A stretch of DNA of 49,973 nucleotides from Nitrosomonas sp. Nm51 (GTDB lineage Bacteria > Pseudomonadota > Gammaproteobacteria > Burkholderiales > Nitrosomonadaceae), in assembly GCF_900111165.1 (NCBI RefSeq), contig NZ_FOGH01000020.1, forward strand, positions 1 to 49,973, read 5' to 3'. The position numbers and the translations under genes were made by a program. The stretch's first letter is position 1. Each line of letters begins with the position of its first letter. Below, one piece after another: positions 19,753 to 28,786 of the stretch. A model generated the notes under the pieces. That model was not told the DNA's origin and searched no databases. It saw only the letters and a list, made by a program, of their open reading frames with translations.

Positions 19753-20868
19753 ATGGCTAAACGCGACTATTATGAAATTCTTGGCATCAACCGTGATGCT
19801 GACGACAGTGCAATAAAAAAAGCCTACCGGAAATTGGCAATGCAGCATCACCCTGACCGTAACGCGGGTAATGCAAAATCAGAAGAATTGTTCAAGGAAG
19901 CCAAGGAGGCTTATGAAATTTTATCTGATCCAAATAAACGCGCCGCCTATGATCAGTTCGGTCACGCGGGTGTTGATACGGGCACGGCCGGCGCCGGTGC
20001 AGGCAGCGCCCAGGGGTTTGCCGAAGCGTTTGGCGACATTTTCGGTGATATTTTTAGCGGGCGCAGCGGACGTTCAAGCGTGCACAGAGGCTCAGATTTA
20101 CGGTACAGCCTTGAGGTTTCGCTGGAACAGGCTGCTCACGGCACTGAAACAAAAATCCGTATTCCGACAATGGATACCTGTGACGCCTGCCATGGAGAAG
20201 GCAGCAAGCCGGGCAACAGGCCCCAAACCTGCCCGACCTGTCACGGCCACGGTCAAGTCAGAATGCAACAGGGATTTTTTTCGATTCAGCAGACCTGCCC
20301 CAAGTGTCACGGCAACGGTAAAATCATCACAGATCCCTGTAGTACCTGTCATGGCGCCGGACGGGTGAAGCGGCACAAGACTCTGAACGTGAAAATCCCA
20401 GCCGGTGTTGATGACGGTGATCGTATCCGCATCGCAGGCGAAGGCGAAGCCGGAACAAATGGCGGGCCGCCGGGTGATTTGTATGTCGTCATACATCTGG
20501 CGTCGCATTCTGTTTTCCATCGCGACGGTGATCATCTGCACTGCGAAATACCAATCAGTTTTACGACTGCAGCACTTGGCGGCGAAATCGAAGTGCCGAC
20601 CCTGGAGGGACATGCAAAAATCAAAGTGCCGGCCGAAACACAAACCGGCAAGATATTCCGCTTACGTGGCAAAGGCATTAAAGGTGTGCGCAGTCACGCC
20701 AAGGGAGACCTGCTTTGTCATGTGATTGTCGAAACGCCTGTGAAACTGACCGCGCGTCAAAAAGAACTGCTTGAAGAGCTTGAAATCATCAGCCAGAAAG
20801 ACAATTCCCGCCATAGCCCGCGCGCCAAGTCATGGATGGATAAAGCACGCGAATTTTTTTCGGATTGA
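19753..20868 (+). CDS. dnaJ: Chaperone DnaJ (Hsp40)
   Basis: A 371-residue type I J-protein that stimulates DnaK ATPase. The J-domain has the HPD loop ([11 protein letters not shown]), followed by the Gly-rich linker. Four CxxCxGxG repeats bind two zinc ions ([32 protein letters not shown]). The C-terminal beta domains are complete. Full length for the family. Confidence 0.98.
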   Translation: MAKRDYYEILGINRDADDSAIKKAYRKLAMQHHPDRNAGNAKSEELFKEAKEAYEILSDPNKRAAYDQFGHAGVDTGTAGAGAGSAQGFAEAFGDIFGDIFSGRSGRSSVHRGSDLRYSLEVSLEQAAHGTETKIRIPTMDTCDACHGEGSKPGNRPQTCPTCHGHGQVRMQQGFFSIQQTCPKCHGNGKIITDPCSTCHGAGRVKRHKTLNVKIPAGVDDGDRIRIAGEGEAGTNGGPPGDLYVVIHLASHSVFHRDGDHLHCEIPISFTTAALGGEIEVPTLEGHAKIKVPAETQTGKIFRLRGKGIKGVRSHAKGDLLCHVIVETPVKLTARQKELLEELEIISQKDNSRHSPRAKSWMDKAREFFSD

Positions 20869-20870
20869 GC

Positions 20871-20920
20871 GGCTGGGTCCGGGTAAAAATAGCGGCGAAA
20901 TTGCTTCCCCGAACCCAGCC
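20871..20920 (+). terminator. Hairpin downstream of dnaJ
   Basis: GGCTGGGTCCGGG pairs with CCCCGAACCCAGCC across a loop of about 23 nt immediately after the dnaJ stop. The T-tract is weak, so it may be an RNA-end stabiliser or a weak terminator. Confidence 0.55.
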
Positions 20921-21601
20921 TAATCTGTTGCGGCAGCTGCATATTAGTATTTATTGACAGCTTTAATAAATTCCGGTTAACAGTCAACCGGGTTGTATTA
21001 GTTGGCCAAGCCAAACAGTTAATCGGCATTGGTGATATGATGCTGTTCATGTGAAAAAATTGAATGCCACGCTTGCGAATTCTGTTCAATTTTAACGCGC
21101 TGATCTTCATCGAGCATAACCAGTACACCGGATTGCAGTGAAATTCCAAACGGCGGCATACGATGAGCGGATACTGACCAGTTCCCAAAAACACATGGAA
21201 GAAACCATCCGTTTGTGACGATGAGCCGAAACAACCCGGCATGATCCGGATTTTCTGAATAGCGAATACAAGATTCTAATCGCTGTTTTTTATCTTGTTG
21301 TATCGCTGTTTTATAAATTTTCAGTAGGAATTTTTTCAGTGTCGACTATTTCTGTACAACAAGTGGTAAAATAGCCGTCAATGGCTTCATTGCAGCATTT
21401 GGAACAGCATTCGCACATATATTGACGGCTTCCAGCGAAGCCCGAATTTACCGGCGCCAGTCGGCCGTGGTTCAGTATTTTGAAACTGTATACTTTGTTC
21501 GCTTGCAAATCTGTCGAAATTTTTTACAGTAGCAACATGCCAGCAGGATGCGAGACAAAAGAAAATATACAGTTCATTGATTTTAAAAAAAAAATTTTTT
21601 T
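20921..21601. other. Long gap without a convincing gene
   Basis: Nearly 700 bp before the PEP-CTERM promoter. A minus-strand frame at 21019-21234 (71 residues, TTG start, ending SIFSHEQHHITNAD) has plausible composition but no ribosome site. A cysteine-rich minus frame at 21311-21508 also lacks one. The end near 21590 is an A/T homopolymer region. Confidence 0.35.
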
Positions 21602-21617
21602 TGGCATGGGTTTTGCT
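21602..21617 (+). promoter_or_regulatory. Sigma-54 promoter of the PEP-CTERM gene
   Basis: TGGCATG-GGTT-TTGCT fits the -24/-12 consensus (TGGCAYR-N4-TTGCW) at every position, with exactly 10 bp between GG and GC. It lies 93 bp before the ATG of the PEP-CTERM gene. Sigma-54 promoters in front of PEP-CTERM genes are known from exosortase-bearing bacteria. The activator is not proven; the nearest candidate is encoded at 30872. Confidence 0.75.
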
Positions 21618-21710
21618 TATATAGCAGTGAGAGTTCATGAAGATTGGTTGTTAGTCATGATGCTTATCAGTTAAGATTTGATTCAAGCTAACTTTATTAA
21701 GGAGATTTAA

Positions 21711-22598
21711 ATGAAAACAAAAATGGAAAGCTTTCTAAAAAAGGCGGTTGTTCCTGCGGCTTTGGCATCTGTATTTGCAGTAAGTACGGCTAATGCCGGC
21801 GTAGATGACCTGTTGATAGGCGGCACTGCGCTTAATATTTTAGAGGACGACAGCGGAGAACTCGTTTTTCGCCCAGATGGCATGGGAGGATATACCCCTC
21901 TGACAACCGGAACACTGGCAACAGGTGACTTTGTTCTGGGTCTATTCGATATCCCTTTTGTCAACGGCACGCTGCTTGATACCCATAGTGGTGGAACCGA
22001 GTTGACAGGCATGTTTCTATTTGAAGTTACAACCCTTACCCCTACAGGCGTCGGCACCTTGGCCGACCTTGATTTTAGTGCGGTAGGCAGTGCGACGATC
22101 TGGAGCGATATTACCGATCTGGTCAATGACGGCCTAGACAATGGTAACGGTCTTAATGTCGGCGGCGGCGGTCTTGGCCTAAGCGACACGGACTTGGCAG
22201 TACTGTTCTGGGAAGATGCGGCTAACAACCTCAACATATTAACTCAGGATACGGCTACTGCATATGGCAATACGACAGATGGCATGTTCCGTATGTCGCT
22301 GGATATGGGGACAGCAACTACAAGCGATACCCAGACTGATCTCGACGTAATTGCTGCCGGCGTTCCCGGTGTTACTCAACACGGGACTTTTGATTTTAAT
22401 ATGAATGTCCAAACAGAAACCTGGACCATTGATCCTGTTAAATATATTGGCAGTGGAACGAACTTAACATCCGCTAATGCTGGTTTCGCAGTGGCAAATG
22501 ATTTCCAGGGCGCGCTTATTCCCGAGCCTGCTTCGCTTGCATTGATGAGCTTGGGATTGCTGGGTCTGGGTGCCGTACGCCGCCGCAAAATCGACTAA
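21711..22598 (+). CDS. PEP-CTERM sorting-domain surface protein
   Basis: A 295-residue exported protein. The signal peptide is KKAVVPAALASVFAVSTANA. The mature beta-rich region is Gly/Asp/Thr-rich with few basic residues. The C-terminal sorting signal is PEPASLALMSLGLLGLG followed by AVRRRK, the exosortase recognition, transmembrane helix and basic tail. AAGGAG lies before the ATG. Exosortase-processed proteins are associated with exopolysaccharide and floc or biofilm formation. No exosortase gene is in this window. Transcription is probably sigma-54 dependent (site at 21602), and a strong terminator follows. Confidence 0.9.
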   Translation: MKTKMESFLKKAVVPAALASVFAVSTANAGVDDLLIGGTALNILEDDSGELVFRPDGMGGYTPLTTGTLATGDFVLGLFDIPFVNGTLLDTHSGGTELTGMFLFEVTTLTPTGVGTLADLDFSAVGSATIWSDITDLVNDGLDNGNGLNVGGGGLGLSDTDLAVLFWEDAANNLNILTQDTATAYGNTTDGMFRMSLDMGTATTSDTQTDLDVIAAGVPGVTQHGTFDFNMNVQTETWTIDPVKYIGSGTNLTSANAGFAVANDFQGALIPEPASLALMSLGLLGLGAVRRRKID

Positions 22599-22734
22599 GA
22601 ACTGTGTGGATTTAGATTTTGTTTAGAATAATCTGAGCAGCTGAAGTTTTTTAACAGTTTTGATATAACAACAATACAGTCAAAATGTACCGGATTAAGA
22701 AATTTCAGGTTTATTAGGTCAGATTAATCACTGA

Positions 22735-22764
22735 AACGGTGGCATGCGTGCCACCGTTTTTTTT
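22735..22764 (+). terminator. Rho-independent terminator after the PEP-CTERM gene
   Basis: AACGGTGGCA, loop TGCG, TGCCACCGTT, then a run of T. The 10-bp stem is perfect. It also separates the convergent flavoprotein gene, so it may stop transcripts from both sides. Confidence 0.9.
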
Positions 22765-22774
22765 GGTAACGTGA

Positions 22775-24496
22775 TTATTCCTGATTTTTGTCATTTTTGT
22801 AAATTCCATATTTGCCGGGCGCAAGGATACCAGACGGATCAATACATGATTTGATCTTACTTAAAAAGTGTATAAAATCCGGTGCGGTTTTGACAAGCTC
22901 TGTCATACCGTTTACACCGATACGATACTGCTGGAATCCAGCCTGGGACACAGCTTTATTCAATGCCGCGTAAAGCTGTTTCGCATTTTCCACTTGCGTT
23001 TCGTCCTCTTTGCGAAAAAAGATAGACATGAGCACAATCATGGAACGCGCATTTTGGACTAGCAAAGCGACATAAAAATCAAAATCATATCGTTCGAACA
23101 AAGGCCGGCAAATTTCCAGAATTTCTTCAACATACTGTCCTTTCATAGGCGCGATGGGAGCAAACCAGATCAGCCCGCAATTATCGCGGTCCGGGTTAGA
23201 TATTTCCGGTTTTGGAAGGTCGGATTTGAAATAGGCATGGCGGACGAAAAAGTCACTAGGGATACCCTGAAGTACTGAGTGAACATATGGCGCTGCTTCA
23301 AGCGTCGATACAGACCTGCCGGTCACTAATTTTGCGGTTGCTGCAATAATTTTGCCGATAAAAGGTTGTTTCGCGTAATGAGCCAGCTTTCCTGCAACTG
23401 CAGCTGCTTTGTCATCTATAAACGTTAGGCAACCCATTTTGGCAATTTTCTTTTTGAGTTCCTGCTTTACTATCCGTATCTGGCTTGCAGTACCTTGGAT
23501 ACCGCCGCCAAAAGTCCATTTCTTTATTCCGTGCGCATTGCAAAGCGTGGCTAGAATTTCAGGCGGCAGACGCGAATGCTCTCTAAGTAAACTGGCGGGG
23601 TATTGGTCAAGTACAGAAAGCGCGACCACGTCATTTGCAATGTGAGTGGCGCTTTGCAGGATATTTTTTAGCGCGAGTTCTCTCAGCGCATCGATTAATT
23701 GTGGCAAATTACTCTCTTCATAGAGATCGAAGGTAAACGAAACAAATTTTTCCGGCTTTGGCATCAACCATATACCGGCCTTAGTAACGATTCCAAAATT
23801 GGATTGACTGAACAAACCATCTATAGACGGCCCTACTCCCCATTTGTGCGTATGCCATGTCCGGCAGCCAGTCGGCCCTCCGCCGGTTTGCAATAGCTCA
23901 CCTGTTGGCAATACAACTTCTAAACCACACAATGTCCCAAAGTGATCTGCATAATGCGTGACGCCAAGACCTCGATCCAGAGCATTGCCGATTACACTGC
24001 CATCCGGGGGGCCGTCTGTGGAATCGCTCCAAAGCCCCGGGTGGTTCTCCTGAAGAAACTGGCGGAGCTGGCGATATGTGACGCCCGGTTCAATGACAGC
24101 ATAGGCAAGTTCCTCGTTAATCTCCAGAATTCTATTCATTCGATCGAGCTTTAAAACCGCAGTTTTATTCAGCACTGGCGTCGCAGACCCATACCCCCAG
24201 TTTTTTCCTTGCGATACCGGCCAAATCGGAAGACCGAATTGCTGAGAAATTCTGATTATTGACATAACCTCGTTTGTGTTCCCCGGTCTGATTACCGCAC
24301 TGATTGATTTTGGTTCAGGTATTGTCGCTCGAGCAGTGGAATTAAATTCATTACCACCTGTAATTACATTATTCTCTCCAATAACGCTGCGCATTTCATA
24401 AACTGCTTGTTCAAATGTTTCCTCATTCAATGTGAAGGAAAGATTGCTTGAAGCTGATAAAGGTGTATTTGTTTGAGAAAAATTTTGATTTTCCAT
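22775..24496 (-). CDS. VAO-family FAD-linked oxidoreductase (4-cresol dehydrogenase-like)
   Basis: A 573-residue flavoprotein of the vanillyl-alcohol oxidase family. The PCMH-type FAD domain is visible: IRPGNTNEVMSIIRISQQFG, PVSQGKNWGYGSATPVLN and VIEPGVTYRQLRQFLQE, then DGPPDGSVIGNALDRGLGVT and LEVVLPTGELLQTGGG. The substrate domain follows. Close known relatives oxidise para-alkyl phenols such as 4-cresol, eugenol or vanillyl alcohol. The usual cytochrome subunit gene of 4-cresol dehydrogenase is not adjacent. No signal peptide. It is divergent from the PP-loop ATPase gene with 61 bp between starts, suggesting a shared control region. The actual substrate is unknown and may be linked to that locus. 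Confidence 0.85.
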   Translation of the reverse strand: MENQNFSQTNTPLSASSNLSFTLNEETFEQAVYEMRSVIGENNVITGGNEFNSTARATIPEPKSISAVIRPGNTNEVMSIIRISQQFGLPIWPVSQGKNWGYGSATPVLNKTAVLKLDRMNRILEINEELAYAVIEPGVTYRQLRQFLQENHPGLWSDSTDGPPDGSVIGNALDRGLGVTHYADHFGTLCGLEVVLPTGELLQTGGGPTGCRTWHTHKWGVGPSIDGLFSQSNFGIVTKAGIWLMPKPEKFVSFTFDLYEESNLPQLIDALRELALKNILQSATHIANDVVALSVLDQYPASLLREHSRLPPEILATLCNAHGIKKWTFGGGIQGTASQIRIVKQELKKKIAKMGCLTFIDDKAAAVAGKLAHYAKQPFIGKIIAATAKLVTGRSVSTLEAAPYVHSVLQGIPSDFFVRHAYFKSDLPKPEISNPDRDNCGLIWFAPIAPMKGQYVEEILEICRPLFERYDFDFYVALLVQNARSMIVLMSIFFRKEDETQVENAKQLYAALNKAVSQAGFQQYRIGVNGMTELVKTAPDFIHFLSKIKSCIDPSGILAPGKYGIYKNDKNQE

Positions 24497-24557
24497 TCCG
24501 GCCTTTCCTTATCTGTTAAAATTAATTTCCACATGAAAATATGTGAGGTTCTTTCAA

Positions 24558-25631
24558 ATGATTAAGTGCAAGCATTGTCTGCTTCCTGCCGAAGCGCCAG
24601 ATGCAGATATCGATTCAGCGGGTATGTGTGCTTTTTGCAGGAATAAAAGTAATCAATCAAGTACTGATGAGTATGATGAGCCACCCTTTAATCGCACAGC
24701 TGATTTGGAACAGGCACTCACCAGACGGAAAAATGACGGCACATACGACGCTTTGGTCTGCTTGAGTGGCGGCAAAGACAGCCTCTATCTTCTGCATCAG
24801 CTTAAAACCAAATATCGCCTAAATGTGCTCGCTTTTACTACGGATGTCAATATTCCAGACATAGCCTGGGCAAATATACAGCGTGCGCTCAAAAAGCTGG
24901 ATATAGACCATCTGGTCTACCGTCCTTCTGATCAATTTTACCGGAAACTGTTCCGGTATTTGCTAATGAACCAAGAAGAACGCGGGGCTGTATACAGTGT
25001 CTCATATGTATATGCACCACTGTTTGAAGGTGATGCCTTGGCAATAGCGACTGAAAAGAGAATCCCTCTCGTGCTTGCCGGCTATTCGCCCGGGCAACCA
25101 GAGCCTGAACGCATGTCGTATGAATTTTCACGTAAACTTATCACTGAAACCGACTGGACTCCACCTGGTTTGAAAGAATCGGGGAAATTTACGAACGACG
25201 AGTTGGCGCGATTCTGGAATCCGCGGCGCTATCCGCCCGAAATACAATTCCCCCGCTATCTTGCACCACTGCATGTATGGGACTATAACCAGGAAGAAAT
25301 TATACGTAAGGTACACGAACTTGGCCTTGTCAAAAAGCGTGCGCACGCCAGCCCCATTCACAGTAACTATCCCATTAATTGGCTTTTAATGTATTCAGAC
25401 CTAAAGCATTTTGGCTATAACCCATATGCGCCTGAGTTTTCTGCGCTTATCCGGCAAGGTAAGGCAAACAAGTTGTATTGGCGTTTCATGATGCCAATTG
25501 TAAATTTCATTATCAAAAACAAACTGCTGTTAGGGCGTAATGTAACGCAACAAATGAAATGGCTTGATCTGGAGGAAAGTGATCTTCGAATAACGGAGCC
25601 GCGAGGAAAATATGATCCAAAGCTTGAATAA
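24558..25631 (+). CDS. PP-loop ATPase, N-acetyl-sugar amidotransferase-like
   Basis: A 357-residue adenine-nucleotide alpha-hydrolase-fold protein. Two CxxC pairs at the N-terminus (IKCKHCLLP and MCAFCRN) form a probable zinc knuckle, and the PP-loop is LVCLSGGKDSLYLLHQL. The layout follows the WbpG/WbuX family that works with a HisFH-type ammonia supplier in surface sugar synthesis. No hisF/H-like partner or sugar genes are nearby, so another amidation or thiolation is possible. Start at ATG 24558 with GTGAGG 9 bp upstream; GTG 24543 is less likely. It is followed 34 bp later by the ligase gene. Confidence 0.8.
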   Translation: MIKCKHCLLPAEAPDADIDSAGMCAFCRNKSNQSSTDEYDEPPFNRTADLEQALTRRKNDGTYDALVCLSGGKDSLYLLHQLKTKYRLNVLAFTTDVNIPDIAWANIQRALKKLDIDHLVYRPSDQFYRKLFRYLLMNQEERGAVYSVSYVYAPLFEGDALAIATEKRIPLVLAGYSPGQPEPERMSYEFSRKLITETDWTPPGLKESGKFTNDELARFWNPRRYPPEIQFPRYLAPLHVWDYNQEEIIRKVHELGLVKKRAHASPIHSNYPINWLLMYSDLKHFGYNPYAPEFSALIRQGKANKLYWRFMMPIVNFIIKNKLLLGRNVTQQMKWLDLEESDLRITEPRGKYDPKLE

Positions 25632-25665
25632 TCTATTGGCGTAATTTCTTTTCAGGTCATAATCA

Positions 25666-27516
25666 ATGGTAAGCGCAGCTTATTTCCATAGCAGAACGGT
25701 AACAGGCCTACTTGAAGACCGCTGCAGTTTAACGCCTGACGCTTCCGCTTATTTTACTTTACACCAGGATCAAAGCTGGAAGCCGGTCAAATGGTCAGAG
25801 TTTAAAGAAAATGTAGACCGTGTACGCACCGCTCTAATAGAAGCCGGTGTGGATAAAGGCGACAAAATAGCAATAATGGCGCAAACTTCGCTATATTGGG
25901 AGTATGCACAAATGGGAGCGCTTTCAGCGGCGGCTTCTGTCGCGGGAGTTGATCAGAACTATACTGCAGATCAGTTAGATCATATATTAAGTAACCTGGA
26001 GCCTTCAATATTATTTGTACAGGATCGCGAAACTTTACTAAAAATTCCTGCACCCCTGCGTGAACAACTCAGGCTGATTATTTTTTTTGACGGGAATCCG
26101 CAAGTTGCGCGTGAACATAGTATGAAAGACATACTCATGAGAGCTTCTCAGTGCAGGCATAATCTTGCCGCACCTGATCCAGAGGATACCGCGATTACAG
26201 TATTTTCTTCTGGAACAACGGGCATGCCCAAAGCTATTCAATACTCTCATGAACAGGTTTTCATTACAGTCGAGATTATTTCAAAAAAATTTAGTGACCT
26301 TAAAGAAGGATCAGTATTTCTGTGCTGGCTGCCTCTCGCTAATCTTTTTCAACGGGTCGTTAATTTTTGGGCGATAAGAATTGGTGCGACAAGCTATATA
26401 TTAAGCGAGCCTCGCGAACTGATGAAACAAATAGGATTTGTCAATCCTCATATTCTGATTGGTGTTCCTAAAGTTTTTAACCGAATTCAAACGGGAATTG
26501 AAAACAAGATTGAGGCTTATGTCAAACCGGTCAGAAACATTGTTAAGTGGGCCTTGCAGGCAGGTCGTGATTACGCGCTTGCAGACCCGCCATCCAGACA
26601 GAATAGATTTGTGACTACTGCTACACGAAATGTTGCCGACAAACTGATCCTGGCTCGCCTGCGCAGAGTATTTGGCACACAGTTGCGTTATTTTATTAGT
26701 GGATCTGCTGCCATGCCAGTATGGTTGTTAGAATGGTTTGAAAGCATTGGAATACCGGTATTGGAGGCTTATGGGGTCAGCGAAAATATAATACCGATCG
26801 CTATTAATACCCCTGAAGAAAGAAAATTGGGAACGGTAGGCAGGCCACTCTCACCGAACGATGTAAAATTGGCACAAGATGGGGAGATTCTGGTTCGCGG
26901 ACCAGGTGTTTTCAACGGATACCAGATTAGATCTGGACATGATAGCGGGAGATTCACTGCTGATAAATTTTGGTGCACCAATGACCTGGGATTTTTTGAC
27001 GATGACGGATTTCTTGTACATACAGGCAGAAAATCCGATGTTTTTAAATCGCCAGAAGGAAAATGGATTTCGCCTGCGCGAATAGAACAACAGTTCCAGG
27101 CAATTGATTATATAGAGCAGTGTATTGTGTTTCAATTAAACTCCGGGAAAATTGCTGCAATCTTAAGCATTGAGGGAAGCAAATATAGCGAGGCGATCAA
27201 ATCTTCTTATATAAGAAATGAAATAGAAAACTATGAAAAAGATTTGGGTTTTCGAAACCGCTTTTTTCAAACTGAATGCAGCAATGTTCTAAAACGATTA
27301 CCAAAAACGCAGCGTCCAATTGGATTTATTATTACTTTTGAGTGTTTCACCATTGAGCGCGGGGAGTTGACCGTCAATATGAAACTCCGGCGTGATGCTA
27401 TTAAGAAAAATTTCGCATTATATATTTCCCGACTCGAAACCGATTTTATTAGGTTGCAGAATAGTCAGCAAATCCAGCTGAACGATACATTTGTACCATT
27501 ATTACTTTTTATATGA
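25666..27516 (+). CDS. Adenylate-forming acyl-CoA synthetase/ligase
   Basis: A 616-residue ANL-superfamily enzyme, closest in layout to long-chain acyl-CoA synthetases (FadD15/ACSBG type). The ATP-binding motif is TVFSSGTTGMPKAIQYSHEQ, the adenylate motif is EAYGVSENI, and FWCTNDLGFFDDDGFL with HTGRKSDVFKSPEGKWISP carries the hinge and conserved Lys region. The C-terminal lid is present. No carrier-protein domain is attached. Its stop overlaps the start of the reductase by four bases (ATGA), so the activated acyl group is probably handed to that enzyme as CoA thioester or acyl-adenylate. The acid substrate is not predictable. Confidence 0.85.
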   Translation: MVSAAYFHSRTVTGLLEDRCSLTPDASAYFTLHQDQSWKPVKWSEFKENVDRVRTALIEAGVDKGDKIAIMAQTSLYWEYAQMGALSAAASVAGVDQNYTADQLDHILSNLEPSILFVQDRETLLKIPAPLREQLRLIIFFDGNPQVAREHSMKDILMRASQCRHNLAAPDPEDTAITVFSSGTTGMPKAIQYSHEQVFITVEIISKKFSDLKEGSVFLCWLPLANLFQRVVNFWAIRIGATSYILSEPRELMKQIGFVNPHILIGVPKVFNRIQTGIENKIEAYVKPVRNIVKWALQAGRDYALADPPSRQNRFVTTATRNVADKLILARLRRVFGTQLRYFISGSAAMPVWLLEWFESIGIPVLEAYGVSENIIPIAINTPEERKLGTVGRPLSPNDVKLAQDGEILVRGPGVFNGYQIRSGHDSGRFTADKFWCTNDLGFFDDDGFLVHTGRKSDVFKSPEGKWISPARIEQQFQAIDYIEQCIVFQLNSGKIAAILSIEGSKYSEAIKSSYIRNEIENYEKDLGFRNRFFQTECSNVLKRLPKTQRPIGFIITFECFTIERGELTVNMKLRRDAIKKNFALYISRLETDFIRLQNSQQIQLNDTFVPLLLFI

Positions 27517-28652
27517 ATACTTATTTTGTTACAGGTGCGACAGGCGCACTAGGTAGTGCAATAGTTGAAGAAATAATAAAGAAAACCACGGATAAGCTGA
27601 TTGTACTGATTCGAGCAAAAGATGAATTTACGTTACAAGAACGGGTCAGGTGGTTATTTTCCTTCTTAGATATAGATTCCAGCAAAATGACAGGACGTGT
27701 CGATTTTGTTCGTGGTGATACTGAACAGGTAAATTTTGGACTTGATTTACATGAATATGGACATCTAAGCGCTGTAGTAACGCACATTATTCACAGCGCA
27801 GCGAGTGTCCGTATGAACTTGTCAATTAAAAATGCGCGTCTAGCGTCGGTTGTTGCCACTGAAAACATTTTGGAATTAGCGCGTTTATGTAAACAAAACG
27901 GTATTCTACAAAAGGTTGAATTGATAAGCACAGTGGGAGTAGGAGGCAGATGGCAGGGCCCTTTGCCTGAAGAATGGATCAACCAGCCAAGAATTTTTCA
28001 TAACACCTACGAACAGTCTAAGGCTGAGGCAGAAGCGATAATAGAACAAGAAGTGAAAAAAGGTCTACCGCTTACCTTACATCGCCCTAGTATGATAGTT
28101 GGACATAGTCAAACAGGCCGGATTCCATATTTCCAAATCTTCTATCATTTAATCGAATTCGTTGTGGGTCGGCGTACGCGTGGGTTGCTTCCTGACTTAT
28201 CTCAACGCCATGTCGATCTAGTGCCAGTTGATTATGTAGCTAAAGTGATTATATGGTCCAGCTTAACTTCTAAAACAACAGGAAAGATTCTTCATTTGTG
28301 CGCCGGACCTGAATTTTCAGTTCCTTTGGAAAAACTAAAAGTGATGGCACAAAAAAAATTCAGAGCGCAAAATATATCAGTTCCTAACAATATTACGCTA
28401 CCGACCTTTTTGTTAAATGCAATAATTAAATTAACAGCATTCATTTCATTAAGACGAAAAAAGCAATCTGCCAAGATGCTGTTCATTTTTATGGACTATT
28501 TATCAGAAAATCAAGAATTCGCTAATATTGACACACTACATTTGATCCAATCGTCTGGCATAAAATTTCCCATTGCTGATGAATTTCTTGATCCAGTTAT
28601 TGATTACTATTTACAACAAACTTATTCGTTACCTAATAATTCTGCCGGTTAG
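27513..28652 (+). CDS. SDR-type acyl-thioester reductase-like protein
   Basis: A 379-residue extended short-chain dehydrogenase of the thioester reductase / fatty acyl-CoA reductase (NAD_binding_4, male-sterility) group. It has the N-terminal TGATGALGSAIVEEI nucleotide motif, IIHSAASVRMNLS, the catalytic Tyr/Lys in NTYEQSKAEAEA, and LHRPSMIVGHSQTG. These proteins reduce activated acyl groups to aldehydes or alcohols with NADPH. The C-terminal 80 residues contain a hydrophobic and basic segment (LLNAIIKLTAFISLRRKK) that may touch the membrane. It is coupled to the ligase by a 4-bp overlap. No carrier domain. Confidence 0.82.
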   Translation: MNTYFVTGATGALGSAIVEEIIKKTTDKLIVLIRAKDEFTLQERVRWLFSFLDIDSSKMTGRVDFVRGDTEQVNFGLDLHEYGHLSAVVTHIIHSAASVRMNLSIKNARLASVVATENILELARLCKQNGILQKVELISTVGVGGRWQGPLPEEWINQPRIFHNTYEQSKAEAEAIIEQEVKKGLPLTLHRPSMIVGHSQTGRIPYFQIFYHLIEFVVGRRTRGLLPDLSQRHVDLVPVDYVAKVIIWSSLTSKTTGKILHLCAGPEFSVPLEKLKVMAQKKFRAQNISVPNNITLPTFLLNAIIKLTAFISLRRKKQSAKMLFIFMDYLSENQEFANIDTLHLIQSSGIKFPIADEFLDPVIDYYLQQTYSLPNNSAG

Positions 28653-28674
28653 TATCCTAACTATAAGTTCACTG

Positions 28675-28728
28675 TTGTCCCGTTAACCAGACGATATGGG
28701 CTTCCATATTGCCTGGTTAGCGGGACAA
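28675..28728 (+). terminator. 25-bp stem-loop between reductase and kinase genes
   Basis: TTGTCCCGTTAACCAG and on to ATATGG (28675-28699) pairs with CCATATTGCCTGGTTAGCGG to ACAA (28704-28728) across a GCTT loop. Only one position is unpaired, and two are G-U. There is no T-tract. It could be a terminator-like or processing structure, or a protein site. It ends 8 bp before the first possible kinase start. Confidence 0.6.
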
Positions 28729-28786
28729 TGCTTATATGGTAGAAAAATTTTTACAGGTTCAACAAACTGACATTCGGGAAGTAAAT

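Noticed and set aside
21019..21234. Minus-strand frame of 71 residues ending HEQHHITNAD
   Set aside because: Composition is plausible, but the start is TTG without a ribosome site and I recognise no family; mentioned only within the gap entry.
20757..21242. Minus-strand frame of 161 residues after dnaJ
   Set aside because: It runs into the dnaJ coding region and hairpin, has low-complexity Ser ends and no ribosome site.
21311..21508. Cysteine-rich minus-strand frame (CECCSKCC, FTTCC)
   Set aside because: Looks like a small metal-binding protein, but the only start is TTG without a ribosome site. The Cys pattern comes from an inverted repeat around GCCGTCAAT.
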